A stretch of 64,000 nt of DNA from NCBI RefSeq assembly GCF_000173075.1, contig NZ_ABVL01000015.1, positions 1 through 64,000 of the forward strand. Direction: 5' to 3'. Within the stretch, counting starts at the first letter, position 1. Each line of letters starts with the position of its first letter. Below, in pieces: positions 45,563 to 55,458 of the stretch. A model generated the notes under the pieces. The model searched no databases and had not been told where the DNA came from. It saw only the letters and a list, made by a program, of their open reading frames with translations. Origin of the DNA: Chthoniobacter flavus Ellin428 (GTDB lineage Bacteria; Verrucomicrobiota; Verrucomicrobiia; Chthoniobacterales; Chthoniobacteraceae). The translations under genes and the position numbers were made by a program.

Positions 45563-46216
45563 TTACCTGGCCGGCGCCGCTGGCACCAACTGATCGTGCG
45601 CTTGAAAGTGGGGTTCAATCCGCTCTGCCACTTCCCGTACGCTAACTTCCCGGCCACACTCGCGCGAAACACTCGTCATCTCCACGCCCACGATGCCGCA
45701 GGGCGTGATCGCGGTGAACGGCGCGAGGTCGCCGGAGACGTTCAGCGCAAAGCCGTGCATACTGATCCAGCGGCGCACTCCGACACCGATGGACGCGATT
45801 TTCCGTCCCCCGATCCAGACACCGGTCTGCCCCGGGCTGCGCCCTGCGGCGAGTCCATAATCCCCCAACAGCGCGATGAGTGTTTCCTCCAGATTGCGCA
45901 GGTAGCGGTGCAAGTCCTGCCCACGCACGCGCAGGTCGAGAATGGGATAGCCCACCAATTGTCCCGGCCCGTGATACGTCGCCTGCCCGCCGCGATTCGT
46001 CTGCACCAGCGGATGCGGCAGCGCCGCCGCATCGCGCAGGCTGGATTGATCCGGAGTCCGCCCAATGGTGTAAACCGGCTCGTGCTCGAGCAGTAGCAAT
46101 TCATCGGGTGCGGAAGGATCGGACGCTTTGCACGCGACGAGTTCTTCCTGGAGCGCAAGCGCATCGGAATATTTCACGCGGCCAAGCCAGCGAATCGAAA
46201 GCATGCTGCTATTCAT
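45563..46216 (-). CDS. lipB: Octanoyltransferase LipB
   Basis: The 217-residue enzyme transfers octanoyl groups from acyl carrier protein to the lipoyl domains of 2-oxoacid dehydrogenases and the glycine cleavage H protein. Motifs are LLLEHEPVYTIGR, NRGGQATYHGPGQLVGYPI and the catalytic pair K139 (GGRKIASIG) and C173 (TPCGIVG). ATG 46216 gives the normal family length. It is a housekeeping gene between catabolic genes, with 89 bp to the DUF6259 gene and 203 bp to the sulfatase array. LipA is not in the window. Confidence 0.95.
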   Translation of the reverse strand: MNSSMLSIRWLGRVKYSDALALQEELVACKASDPSAPDELLLLEHEPVYTIGRTPDQSSLRDAAALPHPLVQTNRGGQATYHGPGQLVGYPILDLRVRGQDLHRYLRNLEETLIALLGDYGLAAGRSPGQTGVWIGGRKIASIGVGVRRWISMHGFALNVSGDLAPFTAITPCGIVGVEMTSVSRECGREVSVREVAERIEPHFQAHDQLVPAAPAR

Positions 46217-46276
46217 ACGCCGAACCCGCCCCACGTCATCCGCGAAATCGCCCTGCCCTCAATAAGAGAATGAATC

Positions 46277-46418
46277 GCCACAAAGAGGCACAAAAAACAC
46301 AGAAGGGGCCATAGCAGCAGCAATCGTAGCTTCATCAGAAGGGTATCGGTTTGCGCCACCCGCCACCCGCTCGCGCACGAAGAATTTCTCTTTGTGTCTT
46401 TTGTGCCTTTTCGTGGCC
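46277..46418. repeat. Inverted dispersed-type repeat between lipB and the sulfatases
   Basis: The left arm (CCACAAAGAGGCACAAAAAA and on to 46305) pairs with the right arm (46390-46418, TTTGTGCCTTTTCGTGG). Similar A-rich CACAAAGAGGCACAAA palindromes are common intergenic repeats in several bacterial phyla. The right end reaches to within 2 bp of the sulfatase stop, so it may also act as a transcription end or mRNA stabiliser. Confidence 0.5.
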
Positions 46419-46419
46419 A

Positions 46420-47922
46420 TCACTGCTTCTGCTGCAGCAACTTCTCCCCCTTCGCCTTCTTGGCCGCCGATCCCTTGTAATCGTAATGATCGAAGGCGTC
46501 GCCATTGCCTAAAACGCGCGGGTCCTTCTGATCGCGCAGGAATTTCTCCAGCTTCGCCGCGAGCTGCTTCTTCGTCTCGGCGTAGGCGGGGTCGTTGGCC
46601 ACGTTCGTCACGCAACCGGGATCGGTCCCCACCCGGTAGAGTTCCTCCTCCGGCCGTTTCGCCATGGCGAGGTTGTAGTATTTCAGTTCGCCCTTCTTCT
46701 GCTGTTCGATGAGCAGGCTCTTCGTCGGCGAGTCGTCGATGTCGGCGTAATTGCTCTCGGGATCGACTGCCGGCCAGCGGTCGGGCTTGAAATTGTGCAG
46801 GTAGAGGAAGTCGTCCGTCCGGATTGTGCGAATCGGATAGCCGACATTCCCCGGCCGCCCGACATCCTCGCGCTCCCGTCCAGTGACGACAAAATTGCGC
46901 GTGGGATCCACCCGCCCCGATTTATCCGAAAGCAGCACGTCGAGAAAGCTGCGCCCGGTCATCTGCGGATGTGGCGGCGCGCCGATCAGCGCGAGATAGG
47001 TCGGCGCAAAATCCGCGAAGCTGATGAAATCCGTCACGACACGACCCGGCTTGATCTTCGCGCCCCAGCGAATCGCCAGCGGCAGATGATGCCCCATCTC
47101 GTATGGATTCCCCTTCACGCGCGGGAACGGCATGCCGTTGTCCGAGGTCACGATCACGATTGTATTCTCCAGCTCCCCTGCCTTCTCGAGAGCGTCGAGC
47201 ATCAGGCCGAGGTGCTTGTCAAACCATTCGATCTCCAGCGCATAGTCGAGCAGGTCTCCGCGCACGATGTCGTCGTCGGGCAGAAAATCCGGCACCTGAA
47301 CATCGGAGAGCTTCTTGCCTGCACGCACGCCCGAGCCGAGTTCGTAAGGCCGATGCGGCTCATGCCCGCCATACCAGAAACAAAACGGCTGCCCCGGTTT
47401 TCTCGCCGTGAGGAAATCTCCGAAGTTTTTCGCGTAGTCCACCTTCCCGATACCGGTCGTCGGAGGCCTCAAGGAGAATTTGTTGAACGGATCCCCCGCG
47501 GGGTTGCGTTTCCACCCACCGGCCTGCCAATCGCCCGGCGCCCAAGGTTTGCCGGTGTATCCCACGAGGTATCCCGCCTGCTCCTCGAGCATATCGGGGT
47601 ACCCCTTGAACTTCGCCGGGAAGATCCCGTTGTGATCGCACGCCTCCTCGAGTTGCCAGGTGTACATCCCGGTGATCAGGCAAGCCCGCGACGGGCTGCA
47701 CTTCGGGTTCACCGTGAAGCAGTTCTGAAACAGAATTCCTTCCCGCGCCACTCGATCGAAGTTCGGCGTCTTCACGAACGTGCAACCATACGCACTGGCG
47801 TGCGGCCACGACATGTCGTCAGCAATGCAGAAAAGAATGTTCGGCTTTTTTGCCGGCTCCTCCGCTGCCATCAGGCCCATCGCCATGGCCACGAAGCACA
47901 GGATCGAGGTGAATGTCTTCAT
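46420..47922 (-). CDS. Secreted sulfatase 1 (last of the array)
   Basis: The protein has 500 residues from ATG 47922, with signal peptide MKTFTSILCFVAMAMGLMAA. The formylglycine motif CSPSR (C75) follows metal-binding ADD of NILFCIADDMSW, and the usual TSDNG is present (VTSDNGMPFPR). Formylglycine-dependent sulfatases hydrolyse sulfate esters. The lysine-rich C-terminus (AAKKAKGEKLLQQKQ) is atypical. It starts 11 bp after sulfatase 2, so the genes are cotranscribed. The similarity to N-sulfoglucosamine sulfohydrolase-type enzymes is by eye. Confidence 0.9.
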   Translation of the reverse strand: MKTFTSILCFVAMAMGLMAAEEPAKKPNILFCIADDMSWPHASAYGCTFVKTPNFDRVAREGILFQNCFTVNPKCSPSRACLITGMYTWQLEEACDHNGIFPAKFKGYPDMLEEQAGYLVGYTGKPWAPGDWQAGGWKRNPAGDPFNKFSLRPPTTGIGKVDYAKNFGDFLTARKPGQPFCFWYGGHEPHRPYELGSGVRAGKKLSDVQVPDFLPDDDIVRGDLLDYALEIEWFDKHLGLMLDALEKAGELENTIVIVTSDNGMPFPRVKGNPYEMGHHLPLAIRWGAKIKPGRVVTDFISFADFAPTYLALIGAPPHPQMTGRSFLDVLLSDKSGRVDPTRNFVVTGREREDVGRPGNVGYPIRTIRTDDFLYLHNFKPDRWPAVDPESNYADIDDSPTKSLLIEQQKKGELKYYNLAMAKRPEEELYRVGTDPGCVTNVANDPAYAETKKQLAAKLEKFLRDQKDPRVLGNGDAFDHYDYKGSAAKKAKGEKLLQQKQ

Positions 47923-47933
47923 GGCGCCGTGAT

Positions 47934-49403
47934 TTATTCCGGTTTGGCCGGCGTTTCTTGCAACAACTTCTCGCGAAAGCCCGGCTGCGCCTTGCCACCG
48001 ACGATGCGTTCCGGCCAGTTCTTCTTCACCAACTCGTGCAGCTCCGCGACAGTGCTCGCGGACTTCGGATCCTCGGCCAGATTGGTCAGCTCGTGCGGAT
48101 CGGCCTCCTGGTCGTAAAGCTCGCGCCCTTTCGCGCCGTCGTCCCATTCCGTGTAACGCCAGCGTTCCGTCCGGATGCTGTAGCCGGGGAATTTACCCCG
48201 CTCCACTTGCGTGTAAGCGGCGTGCGACCAGGTCGCGTTTGGATTTTCGATCAACGGGCGCAGGCTGTATCCCTGCAGTCCCGGCGTCGGCGTCAGCCCG
48301 GCGAGGTCAGCCAGCGTCGGATAAAGGTCGACCAACTCCACCGTGCGCGGGGAAGCCTGTCCCACAGTCTTCTGTCCCGGAACGCTGATGATCACCGGCA
48401 CGTGCGCCGCTTCCTCATACAGGCTCATCTTCATCCATAGGCCATGCTCACCGAGGTGATAGCCGTGATCGCTCCAGAAAACGATGATCGTATTGTCGCG
48501 CAAGCCCAGCCGATCCACCGCATCGAGCACGCGCCCGATCTGGGCATCGACAAACGAGATCGCCGCGTAATAGGCGCGCTTGCACTCGCGCGCCTGGTCT
48601 GGCGTCACACCCATGTACGGCCAGGGTTTGGTCGAAGCGAGAGACGGCTCCAGCGCGTTCTTTTTAAAATCCGGCGCGATCTCGGGCAACTTGATCGCAT
48701 CCATGGAATACATGTCGAAATACTTGCCCGGCGTGATCCACGGGCAATGCGGCTTGTAAAAGCCCACGGCGAGGAAGAACGGCTTGTCCTTGTGCGCCTC
48801 CAGCAAACGGATGGCTTCGGTCGCGACTTTCCCATCGGTGTGTTCTTCATCCTTGCCTTCTTTATCGGCGAGGAAGGCCATCGCCGCGCCGAGCCCTTTT
48901 CGCTGCGGCGTGTAATTCATCACGTCCGGCTCGAGCGCGGTCTTGTCGCGGCCCGCGGGATTGACGTGCTCCTGCCACGAAGCGGGATCGTCCAAGCCGC
49001 TCGTGCCGATGTCGTTCGGATTGCCGTAATGATAGATCTTCCCGACGCGTCCGGAGTAGTAACCTGCCTTCATGAACATCTGCGGCAGTGTCACCACGTC
49101 CGGCAGATCCTGCCGGAAATGATACTGCAAATCGAACACCCGCGTGGTGCTGGGCCGCAGCCCCGTCATGAGCGATGACCGGCTCGGCGAGCAGAGCGGA
49201 TACTGGCAATAGGCGTGCTCAAAGCGCACCCCCTGCTTCGCCAGACGATCGATGTTCGGTGATTTCACCAGCGGACTGCCATAGCAACCGAGGTCGTTGT
49301 TCATGTCATCGACCGCGATGAAGAGCACGTTCAGTTTCTTATCCGCGGCATGCAGGGCCAATGCCGCGAAGCACAGACCGATCGCGAGGAGTGTCTTTTT
49401 CAT
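47934..49403 (-). CDS. Secreted sulfatase 2, iduronate-2-sulfatase-like
   Basis: The 489-residue protein has signal peptide MKKTLLAIGLCFAALALHAA. Metal-binding DD of FIAVDDMNNDLGCYG, catalytic C71 in CSPSRSSLMTG, and WSDHGYHLGEHGLWMK are the pattern of iduronate-2-sulfatases. ALEPDVMNYTPQRKG and FYKPHCPWITPGKYF also fit that group. Substrates would be uronic-acid-containing sulfated polysaccharides. It is cotranscribed in a run with gaps of 11 to 27 bp. Confidence 0.9.
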   Translation of the reverse strand: MKKTLLAIGLCFAALALHAADKKLNVLFIAVDDMNNDLGCYGSPLVKSPNIDRLAKQGVRFEHAYCQYPLCSPSRSSLMTGLRPSTTRVFDLQYHFRQDLPDVVTLPQMFMKAGYYSGRVGKIYHYGNPNDIGTSGLDDPASWQEHVNPAGRDKTALEPDVMNYTPQRKGLGAAMAFLADKEGKDEEHTDGKVATEAIRLLEAHKDKPFFLAVGFYKPHCPWITPGKYFDMYSMDAIKLPEIAPDFKKNALEPSLASTKPWPYMGVTPDQARECKRAYYAAISFVDAQIGRVLDAVDRLGLRDNTIIVFWSDHGYHLGEHGLWMKMSLYEEAAHVPVIISVPGQKTVGQASPRTVELVDLYPTLADLAGLTPTPGLQGYSLRPLIENPNATWSHAAYTQVERGKFPGYSIRTERWRYTEWDDGAKGRELYDQEADPHELTNLAEDPKSASTVAELHELVKKNWPERIVGGKAQPGFREKLLQETPAKPE

Positions 49404-49430
49404 GGGGGGAATGCGTGGGGTTGGGAAAGT

Positions 49431-50984
49431 TTAGTCTGGCTTGCGGTCTCTCACCGGCAACACGGATGCGGGAGGATCCTGCTCCGGCACTTTCAATTCC
49501 GTCCGCAGCCTGGCCAGTTCCGCCTCGAGTTGCTTCTGCACATCGGCGTATTCGGAATTGCCGTAGACGCTCTTCAGCTCGTGCGGATCTTTTTCCAAAT
49601 CGAACAATTCCCAGTAATTGAACTCCGGCTCGTAGAAATGGACGAGCTTGTAACGATCGGTCACGACCCCGTAGTGCCGCGCCACCTGATGGACCGCCGG
49701 ATGCTCGTAGTAGTGGTAGTAAAAGCTCTTCCGCCAATCTGCCGGCGTCCGGCCATGCAGTACCGGCACCATGCTGTGCCCTTGCATCTCGGCAGGCACG
49801 GGCGCTCCGGCAGCATCGAGGAACGTCTCCGCAAAGTCGACATTGGAAACCATGTCCTTGCACACACTGCCCGGCTTGGTCACACCCGGCCAGCGAATGA
49901 GCAACGGCGCGCGCAGCGATTCCTCGAAGATCCACCGTTTATCGAACCAGCCGTGTTCGCCAAGATAGAAGCCCTGATCCGATGAATAAATCACGATGGT
50001 GTTCTCCGCGAGACCGGCCTCTTCGAGATACTGAAGAATCCGGCCCACGCTCTCGTCCACGGATTTGATGCAGGCAAGATAGTCGTGCATGTAACGCTGG
50101 TAGCGCCAGTGAGTGAGGTCGTCGCCCTTCAGGTTGGCTTTGCGGTAGGCCTCATTGCGCGGCTCGTAGTAGGCGTCCCAGGGTTTTCTCTGCTCCGGGG
50201 TGAGCTGCGGCGGAGGAACGAGCTTCATGTCCTTATCGTTCATCGTCTGCTTGATCATCATGTCCTGCTCGTGCTCCGCTTTGCCGCGGCCTGAGTAGTC
50301 ATCGAAGAGCGTCTCCGGTTCCGCGTATTTCCGGTCCCCGTCCGTATCGAGATACTTGAGATTCGGTTCCCATTCACGATGCGGCGCCTTGTGGTGGCAC
50401 ATGAGCAGGAAGGGCTTCGATTTGTCCCGGTTCTTCATCCAATCGATCGCCGTGTCCGTGATGATATCGGTGACGTATCCCTCCATCTTGATGCGCTGGC
50501 CGTTGCGGATCATCGGCGGATTGTAGTACACCCCCTGCCCCGGGAGGATCTGCCAGAAATCGAAACCGGTAGGATCCGTCACGAGATGCCACTTGCCGAT
50601 CATGGCAGTCTGATAACCCGCCGCCTGCATCAGCTTCGGCATGGTCATCTGCGAACCATCGAACTTGTTTCCCGAGTTATTGAAGAAGCCATTGAGATGG
50701 CTGTATTTACCGGTAAGCACGGTCGCGCGGCATGGTCCGCAGATCGAATTCGGCACCAGGCAGCGGTCGAAGCGCATGCCTTCCTTCCCGAGCCGATCGA
50801 TATTCGGCGTCTCGTTCAGATGCCGCGGATCATTGTAGGCGCTGATCGCCTGATAGCCGTGATCGTCGGCAAAGATGAAAACGATGTTGGGCCGCTTCGC
50901 CCCGGCGTCTGCCGCCGTAGCCGCGGAAACAAAAACGAGGGTGAGAGCCGAGACAGTGAACCTGATCAACTTGGTGGGGAGCAT
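49431..50984 (-). CDS. Secreted sulfatase 3
   Basis: The 517-residue protein has signal peptide [20 protein letters not shown]. It has [13 protein letters not shown], catalytic C82 in [16 protein letters not shown] (motif C-G-P-C-R, unlike the C-S-P-S-R of its neighbours), [19 protein letters not shown] and the C-terminal [18 protein letters not shown] typical of arylsulfatase-A-like family members. The second Cys in the motif is allowed by the C-x-P-x-R consensus. Gaps of 27 and 33 bp separate it from its neighbours. Confidence 0.9.
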   Translation of the reverse strand: MLPTKLIRFTVSALTLVFVSAATAADAGAKRPNIVFIFADDHGYQAISAYNDPRHLNETPNIDRLGKEGMRFDRCLVPNSICGPCRATVLTGKYSHLNGFFNNSGNKFDGSQMTMPKLMQAAGYQTAMIGKWHLVTDPTGFDFWQILPGQGVYYNPPMIRNGQRIKMEGYVTDIITDTAIDWMKNRDKSKPFLLMCHHKAPHREWEPNLKYLDTDGDRKYAEPETLFDDYSGRGKAEHEQDMMIKQTMNDKDMKLVPPPQLTPEQRKPWDAYYEPRNEAYRKANLKGDDLTHWRYQRYMHDYLACIKSVDESVGRILQYLEEAGLAENTIVIYSSDQGFYLGEHGWFDKRWIFEESLRAPLLIRWPGVTKPGSVCKDMVSNVDFAETFLDAAGAPVPAEMQGHSMVPVLHGRTPADWRKSFYYHYYEHPAVHQVARHYGVVTDRYKLVHFYEPEFNYWELFDLEKDPHELKSVYGNSEYADVQKQLEAELARLRTELKVPEQDPPASVLPVRDRKPD

Positions 50985-51017
50985 GGGTTTTTGAGTTCTG
51001 GCAGGTGCTACAACCCC

Positions 51018-52376
51018 TCACTTCGCCGGAGGTTGCCAAGGAACGCCTCCGCCCCGCTGAATCTGGCGGCGCAGGGCGACACTGAGATTTCGGTAGGTGC
51101 TCTTTTCCTTGTTCGCGAGATCGGTGGTTTCTTTCGGATCGTCCTTCACATTGTAGAGTTCGATCGGGGCAAAGACGTTATCACGCACCAGTTTCCAGTC
51201 ACCCTGCCGCAATGCCTCCGTCGCATCGCCCTGGTGCAACAAACCACCTTCGCGCCAGACGAAATAAAGATCCCGCACCGGTTCCGGCTGCGTTTCGCCA
51301 AGCAACGTCGGCAGAAAACTGACCCCATCGATATTTGGCGGAGGCGTTTGCCCGACGATCTCGAGCGCGGTCGGCAGGATATCCATGAGCAACGCCACAC
51401 GATTCGAGTGTGTTCCCGGCGCCACGTGACCAGGCCAGCGCACCATGCACGGCACTCGCAAGCCGCCTTCGTACATGTGAGTCTTCCCGCTGCGCCACGG
51501 TCCATTGTTCGCCTCGTTCGACAAAACACCGCCGTTATCACTGGAGAATAGGACGATCGTGTTCTTCGCGAGCCCGGTCTCGTCGAGTTTGGCCAGCACC
51601 TTGCCGATTCCATCGTCGAGGTGCTCGATCAGCGCCACGAGCTTCGCCCGCTTTTCCGAAAGCCCCGGCTCGCGTGCTTTCACTTTTGCGAGCCAGTCGG
51701 GCTTCGGCTGGATGGGGTCGTGCGGCGCGTTGTAAGCGAGGTAGAGGAAGAATGGTTCCTTGCTCTTGCTGCGTTCGTCGAGGTAGCGAAGCGCCCAGTC
51801 CGTAAAAACATCCGTCGCGTGTCCTTCCGGGGATACGACTTCCTGGTTGTGGCGCATGAAATTCTGCCCATGGCGCAGGTGCGTCCAATAGTCATCCATC
51901 ATGTCGCCGAGGAATCCGTCAAAACGATCGAACCCGCGTTCGGTCGGCGTGTTCGGTGAATTGATGCCCAAGTGCCATTTACCCACGATGGCCGATTGAT
52001 AACCCGCCGGCTTCAGCAACTGCGGAAACAGCCTCACGCCCTGCGCAAGCCAGCCCCAATTGTTGTCCTGGTCCTCCTCGCGAATCACTCCGGGCACACC
52101 GACCCGATTGGGAAAACAACCGGTCATCAACGCCGCACGCGAGGGCGAACACACACAGCTATTGGCGTAAAAGTTATCGAAGGTCAGCCCTTCATGGCAA
52201 AGGCGGTCGATATTCGGGGTCTGAATATCTTTTGTGCCGAAGTCGCTGTATTCGCCGCGTCCCAGATCGTCGGCGAGGATAACGATGATATTCGGTTTCG
52301 ATGCGTCCACGGCGAAGGCGCTGCAGGTGAGCGCCACGGCGAACATCATGGACCCAAACAAGGCGGTTAGTTTCAT
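51018..52376 (-). CDS. Secreted sulfatase 4, arylsulfatase-like
   Basis: The protein has 452 residues from ATG 52376; upstream frame extension lacks an ATG. Signal peptide is MKLTALFGSMMFAVALTCSA. The motifs are LADDLGRGEYSDFG, catalytic C76 in VCSPSRAALMTG, GKWHLGINSPNTP and FSSDNGGVLSNEANNGPWR (arylsulfatase A/GALNS pattern). It starts 24 bp after sulfatase 5 ends. Confidence 0.9.
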   Translation of the reverse strand: MKLTALFGSMMFAVALTCSAFAVDASKPNIIVILADDLGRGEYSDFGTKDIQTPNIDRLCHEGLTFDNFYANSCVCSPSRAALMTGCFPNRVGVPGVIREEDQDNNWGWLAQGVRLFPQLLKPAGYQSAIVGKWHLGINSPNTPTERGFDRFDGFLGDMMDDYWTHLRHGQNFMRHNQEVVSPEGHATDVFTDWALRYLDERSKSKEPFFLYLAYNAPHDPIQPKPDWLAKVKAREPGLSEKRAKLVALIEHLDDGIGKVLAKLDETGLAKNTIVLFSSDNGGVLSNEANNGPWRSGKTHMYEGGLRVPCMVRWPGHVAPGTHSNRVALLMDILPTALEIVGQTPPPNIDGVSFLPTLLGETQPEPVRDLYFVWREGGLLHQGDATEALRQGDWKLVRDNVFAPIELYNVKDDPKETTDLANKEKSTYRNLSVALRRQIQRGGGVPWQPPAK

Positions 52377-52400
52377 CGATTTAGCGTTCTGGTTATCCAA

Positions 52401-53846
52401 TCACGGAGCCGTCGGGGCAGTACCGTTGGCGTCGACTTTCCAGCCCCACTTCTTGATGTATTCATCTCCGGGGAGGAATTCATCGTTCTCCTGCCGCAGC
52501 TTGCGCCTCAGCCAATCGTCGAGCTTCGCCTGCAATTCCGTATGGGCCGGATCGCCGACGAGATTGTGCATTTGCAAGGGATCTTCCTGGTCGTCGAAGA
52601 GCAGCCACGGCCCGTTGAGATCGCGGGCATAAGTATAGCGCGTCGTACGGATGGCCCGATACTCCTTCCCGCCCTTGCGACGGTCCCATTCTCCAAATGG
52701 CGCGGCACAGGTCAGCACCGTCGCGCCGTCACCGGGATTCGCGCCTCCCTGCAAATACTTGCTGTAATCGAGCCCTTCCACGGATTTGGGAATCGGCACG
52801 CCGCACAGGCCAAGCAGCGTCGGCATGAGGTCTTCGGAATTGACCGGCGCATCGAGTTCCCGCGGCTTGTCGCCGAAAGCGCGCGGCCAGCGGAAAAGCA
52901 GGGGCACGCGGGCACATTCGTCATACGGCTTTTGCTTTTTCATCAATCCCTGCGAACCGAGCATGTCGCCGTGATCCGCGGTGAAAACGAGGATCGTATT
53001 CTCATCCAGACCGGTTTCCTTCAACGTCGCGCGAATCTCGCCGATGCAATCGTCCAGCGCGCTGCAGTGCGCATAATAGCCGGCGAGATTTTTGTGCGCA
53101 TACGCCATCATCGATTCCGTCACGTTGCCGCGCAGGGTCAATTTGTTCGGGTCGTAGAGCGCCCGATATTTTTCCGGCGCGGTGAGATACGGATCGTGCG
53201 GCGGTCCCCACGCCAGATAGAGCACGAAGGGCTTTTCCGATTTGGCATGCTCGCGCAGATACTGCAGCGCATCGTGCGTCTGATCGATGGCATCGTAACC
53301 GGACCAGTGGAGTTTGTCCGACGTATCGCCATAGAAAATGGAATCCGTATAATTGTGCGTGCACTCGAGCACCTTCCAATAATCGAAGCCCTGCCGGCGC
53401 TCGCGTGGAATGAAGCTGAGGCGGCCATGGCCGTCCACGTGCCACTTCCCAACGAAAGCCGTATCGTAACCCGCATTACCCAGGACCTTGCCGATCGTCA
53501 CTGCGTTCGGATCGAGCGGCACGTCGTTGATGAATACCCCGTGCGTGAGCGGACGCTGGCCGGTGAGCATCGAGGCCCGCATCGGCGAGCACACCGGCAT
53601 CCCGGAAACGGCGTTGAAACAGCGAACGCTGACTTTGGCCCAACGCATCGAGGTTCGGCGTTTTGACGTTGGGATCGCCGGCGAATCCAAAGCCTGTTCG
53701 CGCCATTGGTCAGCGATGACGAAAAGGATATTCGGCTTCTTCTCCGCGGCGGGCGATGGCATGGCCACCAGCCAGCACAGCAGCGACAAGAGGAATGTCC
53801 CCGCGACTCGGCGCGACGACACTGATTGAATCGTGGAGGATTTCAT
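52401..53846 (-). CDS. Secreted sulfatase 5, with a locally scrambled reading frame
   Basis: The protein has 481 residues from ATG 53846, which lies 1 bp after the stop of sulfatase 6. It has a signal peptide followed by ILFVIADQWREQALD. Residues 55-72 read SPAIPTSKRRTSMRWAK, where the neighbouring frame gives the expected FAGDPNVKTPNLDALGQ. One missing T near 53684 and one extra A near 53635 explain this, so the frame is restored before SVRCFNAVSGMPVCSPMRAS with catalytic C86. Later motifs (TADHGDMLGSQGLMKKQKPY) are intact. The altered stretch includes the residues just after the metal site, so activity is doubtful if the sequence is right. Confidence 0.82.
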   Translation of the reverse strand: MKSSTIQSVSSRRVAGTFLLSLLCWLVAMPSPAAEKKPNILFVIADQWREQALDSPAIPTSKRRTSMRWAKVSVRCFNAVSGMPVCSPMRASMLTGQRPLTHGVFINDVPLDPNAVTIGKVLGNAGYDTAFVGKWHVDGHGRLSFIPRERRQGFDYWKVLECTHNYTDSIFYGDTSDKLHWSGYDAIDQTHDALQYLREHAKSEKPFVLYLAWGPPHDPYLTAPEKYRALYDPNKLTLRGNVTESMMAYAHKNLAGYYAHCSALDDCIGEIRATLKETGLDENTILVFTADHGDMLGSQGLMKKQKPYDECARVPLLFRWPRAFGDKPRELDAPVNSEDLMPTLLGLCGVPIPKSVEGLDYSKYLQGGANPGDGATVLTCAAPFGEWDRRKGGKEYRAIRTTRYTYARDLNGPWLLFDDQEDPLQMHNLVGDPAHTELQAKLDDWLRRKLRQENDEFLPGDEYIKKWGWKVDANGTAPTAP

Positions 53847-53847
53847 A

Positions 53848-55458
53848 TTAGTCCGCATTGCCCGATGGCGCCTTGAAATCACGCTCTTTCCAAAGCTTGA
53901 TCGGCACATCGTTCTGCTGCCTGGCGCCCGGAGTGGTTCGGCCGTCGGCGACAAATTTTTCCATCAACCGGATGAGGCGATCGACGACTTCGGTATGTTC
54001 GGCTTCGACGTTCTTCCGTTCGCCGATGTCCGCCGACATATCGTAAAGCTGCACCGCCGGCAGCTTGTTCGCCGCCGCAGTCTTGGGCCGCGGATCGCTC
54101 CAGCCGCCGGAACTCGGGCAGAGCTCGAGTTTCCAATTCCCCTGCCGAATGGCGAAGGAACCATTCACCGAATGATGCACGACCGCTTCATGGATCGGTT
54201 TGTCCGCCTTGCCCTCCAGGACTGGCAGCAGGCTCGCGCTATCCTCCGCCGCGTTGTCCGGAAGCTTGATCCCCAGCACATCCGCGCAGGTCGCCATGAA
54301 ATCCGTGAGGCACACGACTTGATCCGAAGTAGAGCCCGCCTTGATCTTAGCCGGCCAGCGAACCAGGAACGGAATGTGGTGGCCGCCATCGAAGATATCC
54401 GCCTTGTGTCCGCGGAAGACATAGCTGGGGTGATGCCCCTTCTCGGCGAGTTCCGCGAAATCCGCACTCGGCGAGCAGCCATTGTCGCTCGCCATGAAAA
54501 CGATCGTGTTGTCCGCCAAGCCTTTTTCTTCGAGGACCCTCAGGACTTCGCCGATTGCCCAGTCCGTTTCCATCACGAAATCGGCATAAGGACTGATCCC
54601 ACTCTTCCCCTGCCACTCCGCGCTCGGCGCAATCGGCGTGTGGGGAGAATTTAGCGGTAGATAAAGGAAGAACGGTTTGCCGTTCTGGGCGTCATTCGTG
54701 CGCTGGCCGATGTAATCCACCGCCTTGCGTGTGAGCGTCGGCAGCACGTCTCGCGGTTCAAAACCTGGCGCCGCGGGACCCGGGCGGGTGGGATGACTCT
54801 CGCGCCCCTCCGTAAACGGAAACGATTTATCCACCGTGGGGAGCACCGTCACGTGATCGTTCTCGATGAAAGTGTATGGCACCATGTCGAGAGACGCCGA
54901 GATGCCGTAATAGTAGTCGAAGCCAACGCTGTTCGGCCCATTCTTGATGGGCGCAGCGTAGTCGACGTTGTGCACCTGATCCGGTTTTTCCACGCTCAAT
55001 TCGGTCACGTCCTTGCCCGGCAATTTTGCCCAATCCATGCCGAGGTGCCATTTGCCGATGCAAGCTGTGGCGTAACCGTGCTCCTTGAGCATACTCGCCA
55101 CGGTCATGCGTCCCTGCTCGATCAATCGCGGGCTCAACCCGCCAAGCACACCGCTCTGTAACGGTGAGCGCCAATTGTAGCGGCCGGTGATGATGCCGTA
55201 GCGCGTGGGCGAACACACCGCCGAGCTCGAGTGGGCATCGGTGAAGATCATCCCCGCCTTGCCGAGGCGATCCATATTGGGCGTCGCGATCTTGCCCTCG
55301 GCATTCAGGCATTTCACATCGCCGTAACCGAGGTCATCGCAGAGAATATAGATGATGTTCGGATTGGCCGCGTGCGCGCGCGGCAAAGCCACGGCCACGG
55401 CCAGCGAGCAAACGGTAATAGCAAAGCAAACACTGCGGGGGAAGAGGTGCGGGATCAT
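53848..55458 (-). CDS. Secreted sulfatase 6 (first of the array)
   Basis: The protein has 536 residues from ATG 55458, giving a signal peptide (PRSVCFAITVCSLAVAVALP). Motifs are LCDDLGYGDVKCLN, catalytic C82 in VCSPTRYGIITGRYNWRS, GKWHLGMDWAKLPG and MASDNGCSPSADFAELA, the arylsulfatase-A-like pattern. It is the first sulfatase of the tightly packed run. A 218-bp palindromic element lies upstream, between it and the cytochrome/WD40 gene. Confidence 0.9.
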   Translation of the reverse strand: MIPHLFPRSVCFAITVCSLAVAVALPRAHAANPNIIYILCDDLGYGDVKCLNAEGKIATPNMDRLGKAGMIFTDAHSSSAVCSPTRYGIITGRYNWRSPLQSGVLGGLSPRLIEQGRMTVASMLKEHGYATACIGKWHLGMDWAKLPGKDVTELSVEKPDQVHNVDYAAPIKNGPNSVGFDYYYGISASLDMVPYTFIENDHVTVLPTVDKSFPFTEGRESHPTRPGPAAPGFEPRDVLPTLTRKAVDYIGQRTNDAQNGKPFFLYLPLNSPHTPIAPSAEWQGKSGISPYADFVMETDWAIGEVLRVLEEKGLADNTIVFMASDNGCSPSADFAELAEKGHHPSYVFRGHKADIFDGGHHIPFLVRWPAKIKAGSTSDQVVCLTDFMATCADVLGIKLPDNAAEDSASLLPVLEGKADKPIHEAVVHHSVNGSFAIRQGNWKLELCPSSGGWSDPRPKTAAANKLPAVQLYDMSADIGERKNVEAEHTEVVDRLIRLMEKFVADGRTTPGARQQNDVPIKLWKERDFKAPSGNAD

